Both the position numbers and the translations under genes were made by a program. Positions 23,794 through 32,368 of a stretch of 34,264 nt of DNA are shown here, piece after piece. The notes under the pieces are model-generated. The model made no database searches. It saw only the letters and a list, made by a program, of their open reading frames with translations, and was not told the DNA's origin. Source of the stretch: Planctomycetaceae bacterium (GTDB lineage Bacteria; Planctomycetota; Planctomycetia; Planctomycetales; Planctomycetaceae); NCBI GenBank assembly GCA_028284885.1, contig JANQQW010000198.1:1-34264 (forward strand), in the 5' to 3' direction. Numbering within the stretch: position 1 is the stretch's first letter; each line of letters begins with the position of its first letter.

Positions 23794-26262
23794 TCACTTG
23801 CCGAGTGTCCGCTCCAACTCCTGCATCTGCTGCTGAAGTTCCCGGATGCGATCCGGGTTGAGCAGCCGCTTCCCCGGTTCGCGACGACTCCGCGGTCCCT
23901 TCGTGCCGCCGCTACGGTCCTGCGTCTCGAAGATCGCCTCGAGCAGCAACTGCTCGGTCTCCGCGTCGGAAACCGTCCCGTCAGCCGCGGCCTCGCGCAG
24001 CCGCTCCGACGTCGGCCCGTCCGGCAGTTCGGTCTTTTCCTCACGCTTGCTCGGCCGCGACTTCCGCAACGGCTTCTCCTTGCCGAGCTTCCACAACGCG
24101 ACGTCGTCGTCTCCGGAGAGGACGAGGAGCCCGTTCGGCGAGTAGACGGCTCGGGTCGAGCCCTTCGTCTCCCTGGGCAGTTCCGCGACTGCCCGGCCCG
24201 AGTCGAGGTCCCAGACGCCGACGTGCCCGTCGGCCGAGACCACGGCGGCCCGGTCGCGACTCGGCGACAGCGACACCGATCTGGGTCGTCCTTCGATGCC
24301 CTGGAGGGTCCGCGGCTTCGACCGGGCGTTCTCCAGCGAGTACAGCCGCATCTCGTCGTCGCCGTCGTCTGCCACGAGAACGGAGCGGCCGTCGAGCGAG
24401 AACTCGGCGTCGCTCCCGTTCGGCAGGGCGAGGACGAGCCGCCGTGCGGCCACGTCCCACACCTGCAGCGTCCCGTCGGGAGCGCGGAGCAGGGCGTGCG
24501 GCACGCCGGTCTGGCTGTCGAACCGCACGTGCAGCAGGTCGCCGGCGACACCTTCGAGCCGACTCGCCACCCGGTCTCCCGCGAGATCGTGCAGCAGGGC
24601 CCGGTCGTCGGCCCCCTCGGTCACGAGGCGGCTCGCGTCGGGGGAGAGGTCCAGCGACTCGACCGGGCCGTCGTGTGCGGCGAACCGCTTGAGCAGCCGG
24701 CCGGTGTGTACGTCCCAGAAGGAGACCTGCCCGTTCCGGCCCGCGGCCGCCAGTCGCCAGCCGTCGTCGGAGACGTCCAGCGACGTGACCGGCTCGTCGG
24801 CGTGCTCGAACGTCCGGACCGGTTCCCCGGTCGCCGTGTTCCACTGCCGGACCGTTCCGTCCTCACCGGCGGAGAACAGCGAACGGCCGTCCGGCGAGAA
24901 GACCATCGCGTGGACGGCGTCGGTGTGTCCCTCGAAGCGGCGGACCACACGCGAGGTCTCGCTGTCGGCTCTCGCGTCCCCGCCCCCGACGACGCCGCGG
25001 ACCTGGTCGACCGCTCCGTCGAGGAGGCCGGGACCCCAGACGCCGATCGCGACGCCCAGCATCAACAGCACGCTCGTCACGACCGTCGGCGAGGCGAACG
25101 ACTCTCCGGCCGGTGTCTCGATCGGCTCGGTCGGGAACTGGTCCGGGTCGAACTCGGCCGAGTCCAGGTCGACGGGAACGACCGCGGTCGTCCGTGGTTC
25201 GCCGGTGACGGCCGGTCGGTGCTCGCCGGTCCAGCCAGTGAGTTCCGCGGCCACCTGCTCGGCCGTCGGTCGGTCCTCGACCCGGCGGGACATCATGCGG
25301 ACGCACAGCCGCTCGAGCTGCGGATCGACGCCCGGTCGGAGCTGGCTCGGGCGTGTCGGGGTCTTTTCGCGGATGCAGCGGAGAATGGTGGCGAGGTTCC
25401 CCTCGAACGGGACGGTGCCGGTCAGCATCTCGTACAGCATGCTGCCCAGGCTGAAGACGTCGGACGGCGGGCCGACCTGGTCGATCTCGCCGCTCGCCTG
25501 CTCGGGCGACATGAACTGCGGCGTGCCGAGGGCCATGCCGTCGAGCGTGAGCCGTGGTTCGTCGTCGACGAGTCGGCGGGCGAGTCCGAAGTCCATGACG
25601 AACGGGTTGCCGTCCCGGTCGATCATCACGTTCTCGGGCTTCAGGTCCCGGTGGACGATGCCGACGCGGTGGGCCTCGCGGAGGGCCCGGGCGATCGCGA
25701 GCACGTACTTGACGGCCTGGGCCGCGGGCAGCGGCTGGTGGCCCACCATCTGCTTCAGGTTCTTCCCTTCGATGTACTCCATCGCGATGAACGGGATGCC
25801 GTCGACCTCGCCGCAGTCGTGGATGGTGCAGGCGTTGGGATGGCGGAACTGCGCCATCGCCGTCGCCTCGCGCTGGAATCTCTGGCGGTCGCCCGCGGAG
25901 AGGGCCCGCGGGATCTTCAGGGCGACGTCCCGTTGCAGTCGGGTGTCGCGGGCGCGGAAGACGGCTCCCATCCCCCCCTCGCCCAGACGTTCGCCGACCT
26001 CGTACCGGCCGAAGGTCGTGCCCGGCAACAGCGTGGCCGGCTGACGTCCACTCGGTCCGAGCGTGTTGCCCTCGGGGTGCTCCGTCGGCGGGATCGCCTC
26101 GCCGGCGAGAACGAGGTCCGCGAGCTCGACGGAGTCGAGTCGGAAGGCCTCGTGGTCGGGCGGCGCGAGTGCGTCGTCGCCCGACTCGGCCTCCGGCCGT
26201 GCGCCGAGACCGCCCGCGTGGATGCGGTCGATCTCCATGGTCTGCAGCGGCTCCCAGTTCAT
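23794..26262 (-). CDS. Membrane Ser/Thr protein kinase fused to WD40 repeats
   Basis: The predicted protein has 822 residues. The ATG at 26262 has AGGAGG ideally placed. The frame open upstream is not coding-like. An 85-residue acidic leader precedes a Hanks-type kinase (about 87-345) with 'GEGGMGAVF', catalytic Lys116, 'HRDLKPEN' (204-211), 'DFG' (224-226) and 'GTPQFMSPEQ' (246-255), all intact. One membrane helix follows (about 392-412, 'VVTSVLLMLGVAIGVWG'). Residues 440-740 are WD40 repeats ('FSPDGRSLFSAGEDGTVRQW' and later copies), which would lie outside the cytoplasm. The end (800-822) is a short coiled-coil-like helix. The layout suggests an external propeller sensing ligands or partners and an internal kinase passing the signal on. 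Its targets are unknown. Such receptor-like kinases are abundant in planctomycetes. Confidence 0.92.
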   Translation of the reverse strand: MNWEPLQTMEIDRIHAGGLGARPEAESGDDALAPPDHEAFRLDSVELADLVLAGEAIPPTEHPEGNTLGPSGRQPATLLPGTTFGRYEVGERLGEGGMGAVFRARDTRLQRDVALKIPRALSAGDRQRFQREATAMAQFRHPNACTIHDCGEVDGIPFIAMEYIEGKNLKQMVGHQPLPAAQAVKYVLAIARALREAHRVGIVHRDLKPENVMIDRDGNPFVMDFGLARRLVDDEPRLTLDGMALGTPQFMSPEQASGEIDQVGPPSDVFSLGSMLYEMLTGTVPFEGNLATILRCIREKTPTRPSQLRPGVDPQLERLCVRMMSRRVEDRPTAEQVAAELTGWTGEHRPAVTGEPRTTAVVPVDLDSAEFDPDQFPTEPIETPAGESFASPTVVTSVLLMLGVAIGVWGPGLLDGAVDQVRGVVGGGDARADSETSRVVRRFEGHTDAVHAMVFSPDGRSLFSAGEDGTVRQWNTATGEPVRTFEHADEPVTSLDVSDDGWRLAAAGRNGQVSFWDVHTGRLLKRFAAHDGPVESLDLSPDASRLVTEGADDRALLHDLAGDRVASRLEGVAGDLLHVRFDSQTGVPHALLRAPDGTLQVWDVAARRLVLALPNGSDAEFSLDGRSVLVADDGDDEMRLYSLENARSKPRTLQGIEGRPRSVSLSPSRDRAAVVSADGHVGVWDLDSGRAVAELPRETKGSTRAVYSPNGLLVLSGDDDVALWKLGKEKPLRKSRPSKREEKTELPDGPTSERLREAAADGTVSDAETEQLLLEAIFETQDRSGGTKGPRSRREPGKRLLNPDRIRELQQQMQELERTLGK

Positions 26263-26595
26263 GGCCCCTCCTGCGCCCGAGCGGACGCTCCTGTCTTCGT
26301 TCACGCCGACGGACCGCGGCGACGGATGTTCGATGCGGGACGGACGCCCAGCGGTCAGGCCGCGACGTTGCGGTCCAACCGAAACATAGCTCCCGAATGC
26401 GCGGGGAGTCGGACGACGTGAGCGGGAATCGAACCGCCCCCACGACCCGGACAACCGGCACGATTCGGTCCCCACTCCCCGCCGGGGCGAGGGCTAGGGA
26501 GAGGGGCCGCAGGCGATCGACGCCCGATCTCGCGAACCTACGTCCGGCGACTGCCACGTTTGCCGCCGGGACCGGCTCGTCGGTACGATCCGCGA
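26263..26595. other. 333-base divergent region between the kinase gene and pyrD
   Basis: No gene is seen. At 26469-26506 a G/C-rich imperfect palindrome (CCCCGCCGGGG core followed by GAGGGCTAGGGAGAGGGG) resembles another dispersed planctomycete intergenic element. That identification is from memory. Promoters for both flanking genes should lie here, but no hexamer pair is convincing. Confidence 0.5.
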
Positions 26596-27537
26596 ATGTC
26601 CGTCGAACTCGGTGTCGAACTCGGTCGTCTGCGTCTCCGCAACCCGGTCCTCGTTGCGTCCGGCACGTTCGGCTACGCGCGGGAGATGGCGGCCTTCGTC
26701 GACTTCACGAAGCTCGGCGGCATCGTGCCGAAGACCGTCACGCCGCTCCCACGGACCGGCAACCCGCCGCCGCGGACGGTCGAGACCTCGGGCGGCATGC
26801 TCAACTCGATCGGCCTCGACAACGACGGCATCGACTACTTCCTCGAGAACCACGTGCCGTACCTCTCCGGGCTCGGGACGGCCTTCGTCGCGAACATCGC
26901 GGCGCGGACGACCGAGGAGTTCGCCACGATGGCCGGCCGGCTCGGCGAGCACATCCGCAAGGCCGACCGGCCCGGCATCGACGCGGTCGAACTGAACCTC
27001 TCCTGTCCGAACGTCAGCGGCGGCGTCGACTTCGGCACGAACGCCGAGCGGGCCGCCGAGGTCGTGCGGGCCGTTCGCGAGTCGTGCGACCTGCCGGTGA
27101 TCGCGAAGCTGACGCCGAACGTGACCGACGTGCGGCCGATCGCCGAGGCGGCTGCGAAGGCCGGGGCGGACGCCGTCTCGCTGATCAACACGCTGCAGGG
27201 CATGGCGGTCGACTGGCGGGCCAGGAAGCCGATCCTGGGGGCGAACCTCGGCGGCCTGAGCGGCCCGGCCATCAAGCCGGTCGCGCTGCGCATCGTCTGG
27301 CAGGTCGCCCAGGCGGTCGACGTCCCGATCATCGGCATCGGCGGCATCGCGACGGTCGACGACGTCCTCCAGTTCCTCGTCGCCGGCGCCTCCGCGGTGC
27401 AGGTCGGCACGGCGAACTTCTACAACCCCAGCGTGTCGAGCACCCTGGTCGACGGCCTTGCTGCGGCACTGGGTGAAGAAGGCGTGTCTCGCGTGACGGA
27501 CGTGATCGGCACGCTGACGGCGAACGAGTTGGGGTGA
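26596..27537 (+). CDS. pyrD: Dihydroorotate dehydrogenase, class 1B catalytic subunit
   Basis: The predicted protein has 313 residues from ATG 26596. The enzyme oxidises dihydroorotate to orotate in pyrimidine synthesis using FMN. Family marks are '[16 protein letters not shown]', '[15 protein letters not shown]', '[11 protein letters not shown]' with the catalytic base Cys137 (class 1; class 2 enzymes have Ser), and the FMN-phosphate segment '[20 protein letters not shown]'. The Val-Ser-Gly-Gly after the Cys and the overall length fit class 1B, which normally pairs with PyrK to pass electrons to NAD. No pyrK gene is adjacent. The stop codon TGA (27535-27537) overlaps the left arm of the repeat flanking the next gene. 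Confidence 0.93.
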   Translation: MSVELGVELGRLRLRNPVLVASGTFGYAREMAAFVDFTKLGGIVPKTVTPLPRTGNPPPRTVETSGGMLNSIGLDNDGIDYFLENHVPYLSGLGTAFVANIAARTTEEFATMAGRLGEHIRKADRPGIDAVELNLSCPNVSGGVDFGTNAERAAEVVRAVRESCDLPVIAKLTPNVTDVRPIAEAAAKAGADAVSLINTLQGMAVDWRARKPILGANLGGLSGPAIKPVALRIVWQVAQAVDVPIIGIGGIATVDDVLQFLVAGASAVQVGTANFYNPSVSSTLVDGLAAALGEEGVSRVTDVIGTLTANELG

Positions 27538-27567
27538 ACCACAGAGGCACAGAGGGACACAGAGAGA
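27536..27567 (+). repeat. Left arm of the inverted repeat flanking the 27606 gene
   Basis: An A/C/G-only stretch built on ACAGAG repeats. Its complement occurs at 28292-28321 with one mismatch in 30. The first two bases belong to the pyrD stop codon. Confidence 0.85.
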
Positions 27568-27605
27568 TTCACTGCTCGGCCGAACCAAACATGGAAGTGT
27601 GCATT

Positions 27606-28253
27606 ATGCGAGTGGCAAGTGCGGTCTTGATGCTGGTAGTCGTTTCGCCGATCGCAGCCGACGAGCCGTACGTGAGCGAAACGTTCGCCGATCTCATGAA
27701 GCGGGCCGTCCGCAACGACGACGGTTCGATCAAGTCGATTCGTGGGAAGGAGGACTCGACGGCAACCGGGCTAGAGTTGCAGTTCTCGATCTCGAGGGTC
27801 GAGCGCGCGATGGGAGCCGTGGACATCGTCGTTTGGGGGAACTGGAAGAACACTGGACGAGTCGAGTTCGAGCGGTATCGCCTACGGATCGATGCCGCCA
27901 TCGAACGGGAACTGTCGATCGTCGAAGCAAGGCGAAAGCGCCTCGACGAGCGGTTCGCTGAAGCAAGGGCCCAGCGCGCGGCACAGCAGGCGAGAGAGGA
28001 GAAACGCCGGGACGAACGAATTCAGAGCTTCGGCAACGGCGGTCTCACCTACTTGATGAAGCGCGATCAGGTCGTCGAGGTGATTGGCCCGATCGAACGG
28101 ATCGAACGCAAGCAGACGAGGCCGTTCGACCCGAAGAACCCCGGTCCGCAAGCGGCACAACCGCCGCCGCCGACCCCGTTTCGTTCTCGGTTCGGGACGG
28201 TGTACCTCTCCGGCGAGTACCTCGTCGACGTCTCCGCTTCCAAGAAGAAATGA
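27606..28253 (+). CDS. Exported protein of unknown function with a charged coiled-coil, boxed by inverted repeats
   Basis: The predicted protein has 215 residues. ATG 27606 (GGAAG eight bases upstream) opens a signal peptide ('VASAVLMLVVVSPIAA', then 'DEP'). An ATG at 27591 would add five residues. Residues about 100-140 are a highly charged helix ('ARRKRLDERFAEARAQRAAQ') likely to form a coiled coil, followed by a beta-like stretch ('VIGPIERIERKQ') and a Pro-rich segment. I do not recognise the family. Third codon positions are less GC-rich than in pyrD and trpS on either side, and the gene sits alone between the two repeat arms (27536-28321). This points to a separately inserted unit. Confidence 0.7.
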   Translation: MRVASAVLMLVVVSPIAADEPYVSETFADLMKRAVRNDDGSIKSIRGKEDSTATGLELQFSISRVERAMGAVDIVVWGNWKNTGRVEFERYRLRIDAAIERELSIVEARRKRLDERFAEARAQRAAQQAREEKRRDERIQSFGNGGLTYLMKRDQVVEVIGPIERIERKQTRPFDPKNPGPQAAQPPPPTPFRSRFGTVYLSGEYLVDVSASKKK

Positions 28254-28291
28254 CGTGTCAGGGTTTGCGACACGTCGTGCTGCTGTAGTCT

Positions 28292-28321
28292 TCTCTGTGA
28301 CCCTCTGTGCCTCTGTGGTTC
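28292..28321 (-). repeat. Right arm of the inverted repeat flanking the 27606 gene
   Basis: Reverse complement of 27536-27565 with a single mismatch in 30 bases. It ends 36 bases before the trpS start. RNA read through the unit could pair the two arms around the gene. Confidence 0.85.
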
Positions 28322-28357
28322 CACCCAACCACCCCAGCCGTGAAGTGAGCGACTGAC

Positions 28358-29332
28358 GTGCGAGTTCTCTCCGGGATTCAGCCCACGGGACGGTTCCACT
28401 GGGGCAACTACTTCGGGGCCATTCGGCAGTACATCGCGCTGCAGGAGAACGAGCAGGCGTTCTACTTCATCGCGGACCTGCACGCCCTGACGACGATTCG
28501 CAGTGCCGACGAACTCGCCGGGTTCGTGCGGGACGCGGCGATCGACCTGCTTGCGCTCGGGCTGAACCCCGAGCAGGCGCGGCTGTTCCGGCAGTCGGAC
28601 GTGCCGGAGATTCCGGAGCTGACGTGGCTGCTGATGACGCTGACGCAGATGCACCTCCTCGAGAAGTGCCACGCCTACAAGGACAAGAAGGAAAAGGGGC
28701 TCGCGGCGGACGCCGGGCTGTTCACCTACCCGGTGCTGATGGCGGCCGACATCATCCTGTACGACAGCAACGTTGTCCCGGTCGGGTTGGACCAGGTGCA
28801 GCACATCGAGGTCACGCGGGACGTGGCCGGGCGGTTCAACCACGTGTACGGGCAGGAGGTCTTCGTGCTGCCCGAGGCCCGCGTGCTGGACGCGACCGCC
28901 AAGGTGCCGGGCACCGACGGCGAGAAGATGTCCAAGAGCTACGGGAACACGATCCCGATCTTCGACACGCCGAAGCGGCTGCGGAAGAAGATCATGTCGA
29001 TCAAGACGGACTCCACGCCGGTCGAGGACCCGAAGGATCCGGACGGGTGTGCCGTCTTCACGCTGTACAAGCTCTTCAGCACGCCGGAGCAGCAGGAGGA
29101 ACTGGCGGCCCGGTACCGGGCCGGCGGCATGGGCTACGGCGAGGCGAAGCAGACGTTGTACGAGGCGGCCATGGAGCACTTCGCCGAGGCGTTCGAGCGG
29201 CGGGCCCAACTCGAGGCGAACCCGAGCGAGGTGGAGGACGTGCTGCAGGCCGGGGCGAAGGCGGCGAGAGAGAAGGGCCGCGAGGTGCTCGACCGGGCCC
29301 GCCACGCGTGCGGCCTCTCGCGGCGGCCGTGA
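28358..29332 (+). CDS. trpS: Tryptophan-tRNA ligase
   Basis: The predicted protein has 324 residues from GTG 28358, the normal size for bacterial TrpRS (about 330). The class I signature region is '[17 protein letters not shown]', in which 'HWGN' stands for the HIGH motif. '[12 protein letters not shown]' contains the KMSKS loop (Lys190). 'DLHALTTI' and '[12 protein letters not shown]' are the usual tryptophan-pocket and dimer segments. The enzyme charges tRNA-Trp in the cytoplasm. GTG follows a weak purine stretch. The next gene starts four bases after the stop, so a membrane protein is co-translated with it. No T-box or attenuator is visible upstream. That space is filled by the repeat. Confidence 0.96.
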   Translation: MRVLSGIQPTGRFHWGNYFGAIRQYIALQENEQAFYFIADLHALTTIRSADELAGFVRDAAIDLLALGLNPEQARLFRQSDVPEIPELTWLLMTLTQMHLLEKCHAYKDKKEKGLAADAGLFTYPVLMAADIILYDSNVVPVGLDQVQHIEVTRDVAGRFNHVYGQEVFVLPEARVLDATAKVPGTDGEKMSKSYGNTIPIFDTPKRLRKKIMSIKTDSTPVEDPKDPDGCAVFTLYKLFSTPEQQEELAARYRAGGMGYGEAKQTLYEAAMEHFAEAFERRAQLEANPSEVEDVLQAGAKAAREKGREVLDRARHACGLSRRP

Positions 29333-29335
29333 CCG

Positions 29336-29893
29336 ATGGCCGAGTCGCGACCACCGGACGGGCCGTCGCTGCTGACCTGGCTGGTCCCGACGTGCGTGCT
29401 CGCGGTGGCGATCGCGTTCGCGTCGCCGCAGGTCCCCCCGCGGGCCCGGTTGTTGGTCCTGTTCCCCGTCGGGTGCGGGTTGGTCCTGGGATTCGTCAGT
29501 GGCGAGCTCGCGCGGCGGAACGTCCCCGATCGGCTGTGGCTGGTCGTCTCGGTGACGGCCGTGGCTGCGGTGCTGGGCGTCGGCGGCGGGACCGTCGTGA
29601 CGTACCGGGACTGGGCGCGGGAGGTGCGGGCCGAACTCCGGCGAGACCTGGAGCGGCAGCGGAGCGAGTCGAACGGGGGGCTGGCGGGGCTCGTCGTCGG
29701 CGGGGAGAAACGGGCCTTCGAAGAGGCGACTTCGTTCCCGACGTACCTCGTTCGCCGGACGACGCAACTGGGCCGTTGGCCGGTGTGGGGGGCGATCGCC
29801 TTCTGGGCGGCGGAACTGCTGCTGGCGGGGGCCGCGGCCGGCGTGCTGGCCGGGCGATCGCAGCAGCGGGCGCCGGAGGACGGAGCCGGGTGA
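29336..29893 (+). CDS. Membrane protein of unknown function with four predicted helices
   Basis: The predicted protein has 185 residues from ATG 29336, three bases after the trpS stop. Hydrophobic helices lie at about 14-30 ('LVPTCVLAVAIAFA'), 37-55, 66-88 and 150-172 ('GAIAFWAAELLLAGAAAGV'), with a charged loop at about 92-112 ('REVRAELRRDLERQR'). No known domain is recognised. The coupling to trpS is by position only, and the next gene (nfeD) starts 81 bases on. The protein could be a small membrane helper of the following NfeD/FloA cluster, but nothing shows that. Confidence 0.7.
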   Translation: MAESRPPDGPSLLTWLVPTCVLAVAIAFASPQVPPRARLLVLFPVGCGLVLGFVSGELARRNVPDRLWLVVSVTAVAAVLGVGGGTVVTYRDWAREVRAELRRDLERQRSESNGGLAGLVVGGEKRAFEEATSFPTYLVRRTTQLGRWPVWGAIAFWAAELLLAGAAAGVLAGRSQQRAPEDGAG

Positions 29894-29974
29894 GCGGGCG
29901 GATCGGCGCTTGCCCCGGCGCGGCCGGGGTCTAGAATCGGATCGCGAGCGAAACTGCTCCGAGGGAGAGAGTCC

Positions 29975-30565
29975 GTGGACTACGGCCAGATCGCCATCTG
30001 TTTGCTCCTCGTCGGGCTCGCGGTCATCTTCGCCGAGATCTTCATTCCGTCCGGCGGCCTGCTCGCGTTGTTCTCCGCCTCGTGCCTGCTCGCCGCGGTC
30101 TACTGTGCGTACACGGCGTGGTGGGAGACCTCGCCGAACTCCTTCTGGGGGTTCGTCGTGGCGGCCGTCGTGGCGACCCCGGTGGTGGCGGGTTGCGCGT
30201 TGTACGTCTTCCCGTACACGCCGGTCGGCAAGGCCGCCCTGCTGGAGCCCCCCAAGGCGGACGAGCTCCAGGGGGACACGGCCCACGAGCGGCACCTGAA
30301 GAGCCTCGTCGGCGAGACCGGACGGACGGTCAACATGCTCACCCCCGGCGGGATCGTGCTGGTCGACGGCGAGCGGGTCCACTGCGAGAGCGAGGGAATG
30401 CTGATCGAGCCGAACACCGAGGTCGAGATCGTCGGCATCCGCGGTGCCCGGCTCGTCGTGCGGGAACGCGTCGAGAAGCCCGCCGAGGCCGAGGACTTCG
30501 GCGACCGCCCCGCGGTTGCCCAAGAGGACGATCCCCCGATCGACTTCGAGATTTCTCCCGGCTAG
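29975..30565 (+). CDS. nfeD: NfeD-family membrane protein
   Basis: The predicted protein has 196 residues from GTG 29975, preceded by GGGAGAG. Two or three membrane helices occupy residues 5-85 ('LLVGLAVIFAEIFIPSGGLL' and 'GFVVAAVVATPVVAGCAL'). The soluble C-terminus holds the OB-fold typical of NfeD ('SLVGETGRTVNMLTPGGIVL', 'GEVEIVGI'-like 'TEVEIVGIRGARLVV'). NfeD proteins are encoded beside flotillins and help organise or regulate the flotillin-rich membrane microdomains. Here floA follows 93 bases later, which confirms the assignment. It is the short, protease-lacking form. The acidic tail after residue 165 is unconserved. Confidence 0.88.
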   Translation: MDYGQIAICLLLVGLAVIFAEIFIPSGGLLALFSASCLLAAVYCAYTAWWETSPNSFWGFVVAAVVATPVVAGCALYVFPYTPVGKAALLEPPKADELQGDTAHERHLKSLVGETGRTVNMLTPGGIVLVDGERVHCESEGMLIEPNTEVEIVGIRGARLVVRERVEKPAEAEDFGDRPAVAQEDDPPIDFEISPG

Positions 30566-30658
30566 ACTGCGAACAGACGGGTTCGGGGAGATCCGCCGCC
30601 GGCGGGCCTCCGTTCCCACGAGAGCCCTCAACACGACGTTCGACCTTCGAGGACCACG

Positions 30659-31714
30659 ATGCCGGAACTCGTTCCCCTGCTGGCCCAAGACACCGGCGTG
30701 ATCGGTCTGGTGATCGCCGTCGTGGTCTTCTTGTTCATGCTGGTGTTCCTGGCGATCTTCGCCCGGTACTTCGGTCTGTGGATCCAGTGCAAGATGACGC
30801 GGGCCGGCATCGGCTTCGTCAGCCTCGTGATGATGACCATCCGTCGCGTGAACCCGGCCGTCATCGTGCAGGCGAAGATCATGGCCGTGCAGGCCGGTCT
30901 CACGAAGAACTACCGCATCAGCACGCAGGCCCTCGAGGCGCACTATCTCGCCGGCGGCAGCGTGCCGAACGTCATCAAGGCGTTGATCGCCGCGAACAAG
31001 GCACAGATCGACCTGAACTGGGAGACCGCCCAGGCGATCGACCTCGCCGGCCGGGACGTGCTCGAAGCCGTTCGGACCAGCGTCTACCCGAAGGTCATCG
31101 ACTGTCCCGACCCGAAGAAGACCGCCGGCACGCTGGACGCGGTGGCGGACGACGGCATTCAGTTGAAGGCCCGGGCCCGCGTGACCGTGCGGACCAACAT
31201 CCACCAGTTGATCGGCGGGGCGACCGAGGAGACGATCATCGCCCGCGTCGGCCAGGGCATCGTGCAGGCCATCGGCTCCACCCCCTCCTACGCGACCGTG
31301 CTCGAGAACCCGGACTTCATCTCGCAGACCGTGCTGGGGCAGGGGCTCGAGGCGCAGACCGCGTACGAGATCGTCTCGATCGACATCGCGGACATCGACG
31401 TTGGCGAGAACATCGGTGCCCGGCTGCAGGCCGACCAGGCCGAGGCCGACATGCGAGTGGCCGAGGCCCGGGCCGAGCAGAAGCGGGCGGCCTTCTACGC
31501 TCAGGAGCAGGAGCAGAAGGCGGCCGTCCAGGAGAGTCGGGCGAAGGTGGTGCTGGCCGAGGCGGAGGTCCCCGAGGCGATCGCCGCCGCCTTCCGGGGC
31601 GGGCAGCTCGGCCTGATGGACTACTACGAGCTGGACAACGTGAAGGCGGACACGAAGATGCGGGCCGCCATCGCCGGCGAAGGACGTTCGGTCTCCTCGA
31701 CCACCTCCAAGTAA
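30659..31714 (+). CDS. floA: Flotillin-like protein FloA
   Basis: The predicted protein has 351 residues, close to Bacillus FloA (about 330). ATG 30659 has GAGGA six bases upstream. Residues about 14-38 are the membrane-inserting hairpin ('[20 protein letters not shown]'). The SPFH/PHB-like body follows, with '[20 protein letters not shown]' and '[20 protein letters not shown]'. The C-terminal part is an Ala/Glu-rich coiled coil ('[18 protein letters not shown]') that drives oligomerisation. FloA forms mobile scaffold assemblies in the membrane that gather signalling and secretion proteins. It belongs to the operon nfeD-floA-(Pro/Arg-rich protein), with 12 bases to the next gene. Confidence 0.95.
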   Translation: MPELVPLLAQDTGVIGLVIAVVVFLFMLVFLAIFARYFGLWIQCKMTRAGIGFVSLVMMTIRRVNPAVIVQAKIMAVQAGLTKNYRISTQALEAHYLAGGSVPNVIKALIAANKAQIDLNWETAQAIDLAGRDVLEAVRTSVYPKVIDCPDPKKTAGTLDAVADDGIQLKARARVTVRTNIHQLIGGATEETIIARVGQGIVQAIGSTPSYATVLENPDFISQTVLGQGLEAQTAYEIVSIDIADIDVGENIGARLQADQAEADMRVAEARAEQKRAAFYAQEQEQKAAVQESRAKVVLAEAEVPEAIAAAFRGGQLGLMDYYELDNVKADTKMRAAIAGEGRSVSSTTSK

Positions 31715-31726
31715 CCGGAGTCTCCC

Positions 31727-32368
31727 GTGATCCTGCCGACCGCAACCAACGTGTTGCTGGCGATCGACATCGGCTCGGTGTTCTTCGCGGTCTTCCTGAT
31801 CGTGATGTTCCTCGGCTGGGTGATGCAGGTCGTGCAGAACCAGAACGACGACGGCGGCAACCGCGGCGGCGTGCGACGGCAACAGCCGCAGCGGCGACAG
31901 CCGCGTCCGCGTGACGAACGGGTCTCGTCGGAGATCGACGCGTTCCTGCAGGAGGTCGGCGGGTCGCGCCGGCCGGTGGACGACGACGAGGTGCCCGTGG
32001 TGGAGGTGGTCCGCGAGCCGCCCCGCCGCCGACCGACACCCCCGCGTCGCCCACAACCCACACCACCGAGAAGGCCGCAGCGGCGCCCCGCATTGGACGA
32101 GCCGATCGAGGTCGAGGTCGTCGAGGAGCACGGCGCGCACCTGGGGGACGGCTTGCGGGCCCACGTCGAGTCGTACATGTCCTCCAACATCGAGGAAGGC
32201 GTCGATGCCAACCTCGGTGACCGTGACGCCGAGATGCCTGCGGACGTCGCCGGCATCCAGCACGACGTGCACCCGCTCGTCGACCGGCTACGAAGCCCGG
32301 ACGGTGTCCGGCAGGCGATCCTGCTCAGCGAGATTCTCGACCGTCCGCGGCCGTTCCGAAGGTCGTGA
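31727..32368 (+). CDS. Single-pass membrane protein with a Pro/Arg-rich linker, FloA-operon partner
   Basis: The predicted protein has 213 residues from GTG 31727 (GGAG upstream), 12 bases after floA. Residues 8-36 are one membrane helix ('VLLAIDIGSVFFAVFLIVMF'). Residues 40-130 form a disordered linker rich in Arg, Pro and Gln. The C-terminal 85 residues contain 'HVESYMSSNIEEGVDANLG' and end with 'SPDGVRQAILLSEILDRP', a motif that, from memory, recurs in planctomycete proteins encoded after floA. The role is unknown. The linker and conserved tail suggest a tether that recruits a partner to flotillin domains. The stop overlaps the next start as GTGA. Confidence 0.75.
   Translation: MILPTATNVLLAIDIGSVFFAVFLIVMFLGWVMQVVQNQNDDGGNRGGVRRQQPQRRQPRPRDERVSSEIDAFLQEVGGSRRPVDDDEVPVVEVVREPPRRRPTPPRRPQPTPPRRPQRRPALDEPIEVEVVEEHGAHLGDGLRAHVESYMSSNIEEGVDANLGDRDAEMPADVAGIQHDVHPLVDRLRSPDGVRQAILLSEILDRPRPFRRS

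Noticed and set aside
27536..28321. CRISPR or tandem-array explanation for the ACAGAG-rich arms
   Set aside because: Only two copies in opposite orientation with a gene between them; no regular spacers and no cas genes.
28067..32272. 1401-codon minus-strand open frame across trpS, nfeD and floA
   Set aside because: Antisense shadow. All four plus-strand genes have recognisable domains and ribosome-binding sites, and the minus frame has none.
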